A DNA stretch of 35,689 nucleotides, taken from Branchiostoma floridae. Its lineage: Eukaryota; Chordata; Leptocardii; Amphioxiformes; Branchiostomatidae. Location of the stretch: assembly GCF_000003815.2 (NCBI RefSeq), contig NC_049983.1:7538728-7574416 (forward strand). The letters run 5' to 3'. Shown in pieces: positions 32,124 to 35,689 of the stretch (position 1 is the first letter of the stretch; the number at the start of each line of letters is the position of its first letter). The notes under the pieces are model-generated. The model had not been told where the DNA came from. It did not search any database and saw only the letters and a program-made list of their open reading frames with translations. The translations under genes and the position numbers were made by a program.

Positions 32124-35025
32124 CTAGCAAGAAGAAAGTACTTTGTTTCTCTCATGTTCGCTGTCTATCAGACGTTTGATGCGGTACCGCATGTTCTCGA
32201 TGGTCTCGCGACGGATGCCGTCCAACAGGTTCAGTTCAGGCAGGTAGAAGTGAGGTAGACGTCTGTCTCGTAGACACGACTCGATCCTGCGGAAATAAAT
32301 CACAATGCACCGAGATTACACGATGACCCTAATACTCATGTCACCCCTGTCACATTTGGCGAAAATCCATCGGACGACGATTCTTCGGCAATCTCCCGAG
32401 CCTCGCTTATAATCATAACTTTATTGTAACAGCAATTATACAAGGTACAAAGTATGGCTTATATTTGACAGGGACGGTTTTCAGGTAAAAATACGCGCAA
32501 CCCTCTCTAGATCTTAAATATGGTCCATCTTCTATGGCTACAATCGAAGATCGTGGATAATGTGACAGGGGTATAACGAAGCTCGTCAAATAACACCATG
32601 GTTTTAGAAGGTTGACTGAGAACTGACTACTTAGTATAGAAACACTAGTACTTGAAGTGGACTGTCGGATACGGGGGGTGGGATGGGGTGCATCACGGAT
32701 AGGTCGCGTAGTCTATTTGTCGCCGGGTCCCTGTTTGATCTTTTAATCAAGTTAAAAAGAAATCCAGGTGCCCTGCCATGCCCCCAAAATAGCCCGGCAG
32801 TCGCATGGTGGGGTCTCCTGGCGTAACGGCAACGCGGTTTGATCCAGAATCCAGAGAAGATAGAGAGAAACTGAGAAAGAAAGAAAGAAAGAAGAAAGAA
32901 AGAACAATAAAGCCACGTTGGGATCAAGCGCAAAAGTGCAGAAAAAAGCCCGCAATCTACCCAGGGGGAACTTTTTTCCAAATAGGACCGTAGCACAAGT
33001 GGGCACTGAGTTTCTCTTGAAACAGAAAAATTCGTACCAAATATGCTACAAACATCTGGAAGAACAAAGATTCGCAGTTGAGCTTTGCATATAGCCATGC
33101 AGTCATTAAGTCTATTAATTAAGACAGTAAGAAATGGCCAACCTCCTCAGCAGGTCCAAGAAGCGCTCGCCCATCTTGCTGCTCTGCCATTGGCTCTCTT
33201 GTNNNNNNNNNNNNNNNNNNNNNNNNNNNNNNNNNNNNNNNNNNNNNNNNNNNNNNNNNNNNNNNNNNNNNNNNNNNNNNNNNNNNNNNNNNNNNNNNNN
33301 NNATAAGTAAGATTTAATTTGATTGTTAGCTCCATGACTCATGGAGGTTATATTTTCACTAGCGTTTGTGTGTGTCTGTCTGTCTGTCTGTCTGTTCGTC
33401 AACAAGATAACTCAAGAACGGCTGAATGGATTGGTTTCATACTTAATGTGCTGGCAGGGTGTGATGAAAACTGAAAATGATGAGATTTTAGGGTGACTAG
33501 CGGCTTCCCTTGTTACTGCAGCGGAATTTGCGGGTCTGTTAGTTAGGGTCCCCTGGCATCTAGTTTAATAATTGCAGAGACGTTTTCGTAAAACAATAAC
33601 GAAGAGGATAACTCCACAGTATACAGATACGGATTTTGCGTTTGCGGTCGCATGACGCAAACATTCGTGACGCATTTGACAGGGCTTTTACTTGTACTTA
33701 GATCCTTCCGTGCCAAGTTGTGTATTCAAACTGCAAAAAGTGTCACAAAATGTTCAAGAAATATTCGTCACATCTGACCTTGATAGCGTCCTGGTTTCGG
33801 TGACAGAGAAGGACTGTCTCCACAGCATGGCAGGATCGCACCTCAGGGACCAGTCCGGAGGTTCGTCCGCGTACGGTTTGTACGGTTTGGCGACGTAGTA
33901 CGTCTGCTGATCCAGCTGGATACACGGGACCAGGTCCACGTCTATGGGCAAGCCGTCCCTGTCCTTTATATTCACCTGTTAGAGATGGGGAATGGGCAAC
34001 TTTTAAAGTGATAATCTTGCATGATGGAGTCAGAGAAAGTATTCTGGGCTTGAAGCATTTTCCTTTCTGCAACATACTTGGTAACTTTGTCAAGGGTTTA
34101 CTTAGAGAGTGAATCCAGGATGTGGTATACGCGTACGGCAATATAATAACTACCGATTTCAGCGGTCTTGTGTTTTTAGGAAAGGTAACTAGATAGCCCC
34201 ATGCTTAAGACTAAGCTCACATGTGAAGGGCATAACTTATGTCAAATAACCCTTTGCGTTACTCGGTAGGTTATTTTGAAAGAAGAGGCTTGCTCACCAT
34301 TACGGCTGGTCCATGGCGAGAGACCTTTAGTGAAATAGTCCCCGAAGGGGTTCCCGGTATCTGTGAAAGTCAATTCCATGTTAGACGTTAGATGATCAGT
34401 GTAATTAAAGTTATCACATACTTGTACATGTACAAATATAACAGATCTGGGTGAAATAGGGAAGCGTAACAATTATTGAGTCATGGGTCTATGATTTAAC
34501 CAACGCGGTTGATGTCTTCCTTTGTTTACAAACCGGGGACCGACATGCCGCTTTTTGTAAGAACTAAAGATAAATATCTAAAGGTATATCAAGAAATACA
34601 TCAATGAGAGGTGGACTCACCTTGTTTTCCCCTTTCTGCACAAGTCCATAGAACCAGTCGAGCATCTTTGTCGGGTTGATGTTTTGGTACTGGTCAAAAC
34701 ACTTGGAGAACCGATGAGGGAGGGAGGGGTGCTGCTTTGTTCGGAGCCTCGCGTACCCCGGTGTCATCTTCTCGCTCTTGATATCTTCCGAGCCGTCAAT
34801 CACGATCATGATGTCAAACTCGTCTGGCTGACCAAATTTGGTGCCCTCGTACATGCTGCCTGTGTACTCTATCCGGCAGCGGTTGGCCCGTTGTGGCCTG
34901 CCCTCATCGATCTCTTCCTTGACATTTTCCACGATAGCCCCGATGAACTTTCTAACCAACTCTTTTGCCCGCTTTGTTTGATCCTCGTCGAGTTTCAGTC
35001 TCCTCAACTGCTCCGTGAGAGACAT
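32124..35025 (-). CDS. cGLR-C: cGAS-like (Mab-21 fold) nucleotidyltransferase, exon 4 cut by assembly gap
   Basis: Exons: E1 34621-35025, E2 34298-34360, E3 33779-33975, E4 33143-33202 then gap, E5 32124-32286. About 337 residues are expected if E4 has the 186-base length of the sisters. The motif GSMYEGTKFGQPDEFDIM has GS56-57, E69 and D71. The third acid is D170 in IDVDLV. E2 ends RHGPAVM. Visible E4 encodes QWQSSKMGERFLDLLRR. E5 encodes LPELNLLDGIRRE and ends VLSSC rather than the VLYVP/VLYAP of B and A. An in-frame TGA lies 9 bases before the ATG (35035-35037), supporting this start. Closest to cGLR-B in sequence and in the intron-3 repeat. Expected role as for B. Confidence 0.9.
32868..32908. 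repeat. GAAA-rich simple repeat
   Basis: AGAAAGAAAGAAAGAAGAAAGAAAG in cGLR-C intron 4. Confidence 0.85.
33203..33302. other. Assembly gap (100 N)
   Basis: Exactly 100 N, a usual placeholder size. It removes the 5' two thirds of cGLR-C exon 4 and a few intron bases. Alignment to cGLR-B predicts about 131 missing bases. Confidence 0.98.
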
Positions 35026-35689
35026 CTCGTCAAATCAGTCAGGGACGACCAAGCTGTTGACAAGATTTGATCGAAATTTAGTGCAATGAAAATTAAGAAA
35101 ATAATTGTCATTTTAGAACCGAAGAATGTATTTGGGCTGATATTTTTAAAGGGATACAATGTACTTGTTTTTATTATTAGTGGGAATATTCAACAATGAT
35201 GCACAAGGAGCAAACTTTTATAACAATCGAGTAATGCTGATCTATCCCAGATATACTCCATCCCAGGGTCGCTTTTGGTATAGAAGCACATATGGAATGC
35301 AAAGCTGTGCTTCTATCCCAGAACCGCTTTTAGGATACAGGACCATCTGGGATATAACAAATACTAACGTTTCTGTTTGCGGAACAAGAAGTAGACATGT
35401 ATACGTGAAAAGTATACACAAATAACGCCCACGACAATTATCTTTACGTCTTGTGTAGTTTGGTGTCTTTTATATCATACTTTTCGTTCCCTAAAGCTGC
35501 CCGGTCGGGCCCCGGTTTGGAAATGTGACGTAGGCATAAACAGGTACATGCGTGTGTGTGCTGCGACTGGGCCAGGACCAGAGGGTACTAGCATTGTACG
35601 GAAGAAAACATTGCGCGGCGCATGTTCCAAAAAATAAATGTGGAGGGGGGGTTGAAGAGGTCGGATTTTCCAATTACTTCACCCCCCCT
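35026..35689. other. cGLR-C upstream region to window end
   Basis: No gene is supported. 35040-35100 matches the cGLR-B upstream sequence. 35235-35365 contains inverted repeats (TATCCCAGAT/ATCTGGGATA; AGAAGCACA/TGTGCTTCT), suggesting a foldback MITE, so the 88-residue plus-strand ORF at 35159-35425 is probably not a gene. 35495-35530 is an end of the TTCCAAACCGG MITE. Confidence 0.5.

Noticed and set aside
35159-35425. 88-residue plus-strand ORF with a hydrophobic start
   Set aside because: Most of it lies in inverted repeats typical of a foldback element.

Overview
This is eukaryotic DNA: split genes with GT/AG introns, AT-rich spacers and many transposon fossils. The gene family, its tandem expansion and the repeats best fit an invertebrate deuterostome such as an amphioxus (Branchiostoma). 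The organism is an inference, not read from a marker gene. All recognised genes lie on the minus strand. One run of 100 N (33203-33302) is an assembly gap.

Two gene families account for the coding content. The first is a tandem set of cGAS-like / Mab-21-fold nucleotidyltransferases (cGAS-like receptors, cGLRs). Three copies have conserved exon phases and intact catalytic acids: cGLR-A (15392-19098), cGLR-B (22772-28033) and cGLR-C (32124-35025, exon 4 cut by the gap). A broken relic of the last exon lies at 6547-6673. The second family is a secreted protein I do not recognise. SP-2 (6653-12969) is complete: eight exons and 502 residues, with a signal peptide, two copies of a ~90-residue helical domain that arose by duplicating three exons, a 10-residue repeat array, and a Ser/Thr-rich tail with N-glycosylation sequons. 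SP-1 (913-4503) is its paralogue and runs off the left edge.

Layout, left to right: SP-1; flank and (TAGAG)n array; cGLR exon-5 relic fused to the 3' end of SP-2; SP-2; homologous flank and array; cGLR-A; a transposon-rich spacer; flank and array; cGLR-B; a small membrane-protein ORF and spacer; flank and array; cGLR-C; right edge. Positions 1-6550 are a diverged copy of about 9471-15400, and about 21250-28500 is a diverged copy of about 30040-35100. The stop codon of SP-2 lies inside the relic cGLR exon, so the tandem rearrangement produced a chimeric gene end.

Mobile DNA includes a 5'-truncated LINE split by a TTAA-flanked piggyBac-like MITE, a second TTAA element, tRNA-type SINEs, several terminal-inverted-repeat MITEs and long hairpins. 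cGLRs in other animals sense foreign nucleic acid and make cyclic-dinucleotide signals for STING, so this is probably an innate-immunity locus. The role of the linked secreted proteins is unknown.
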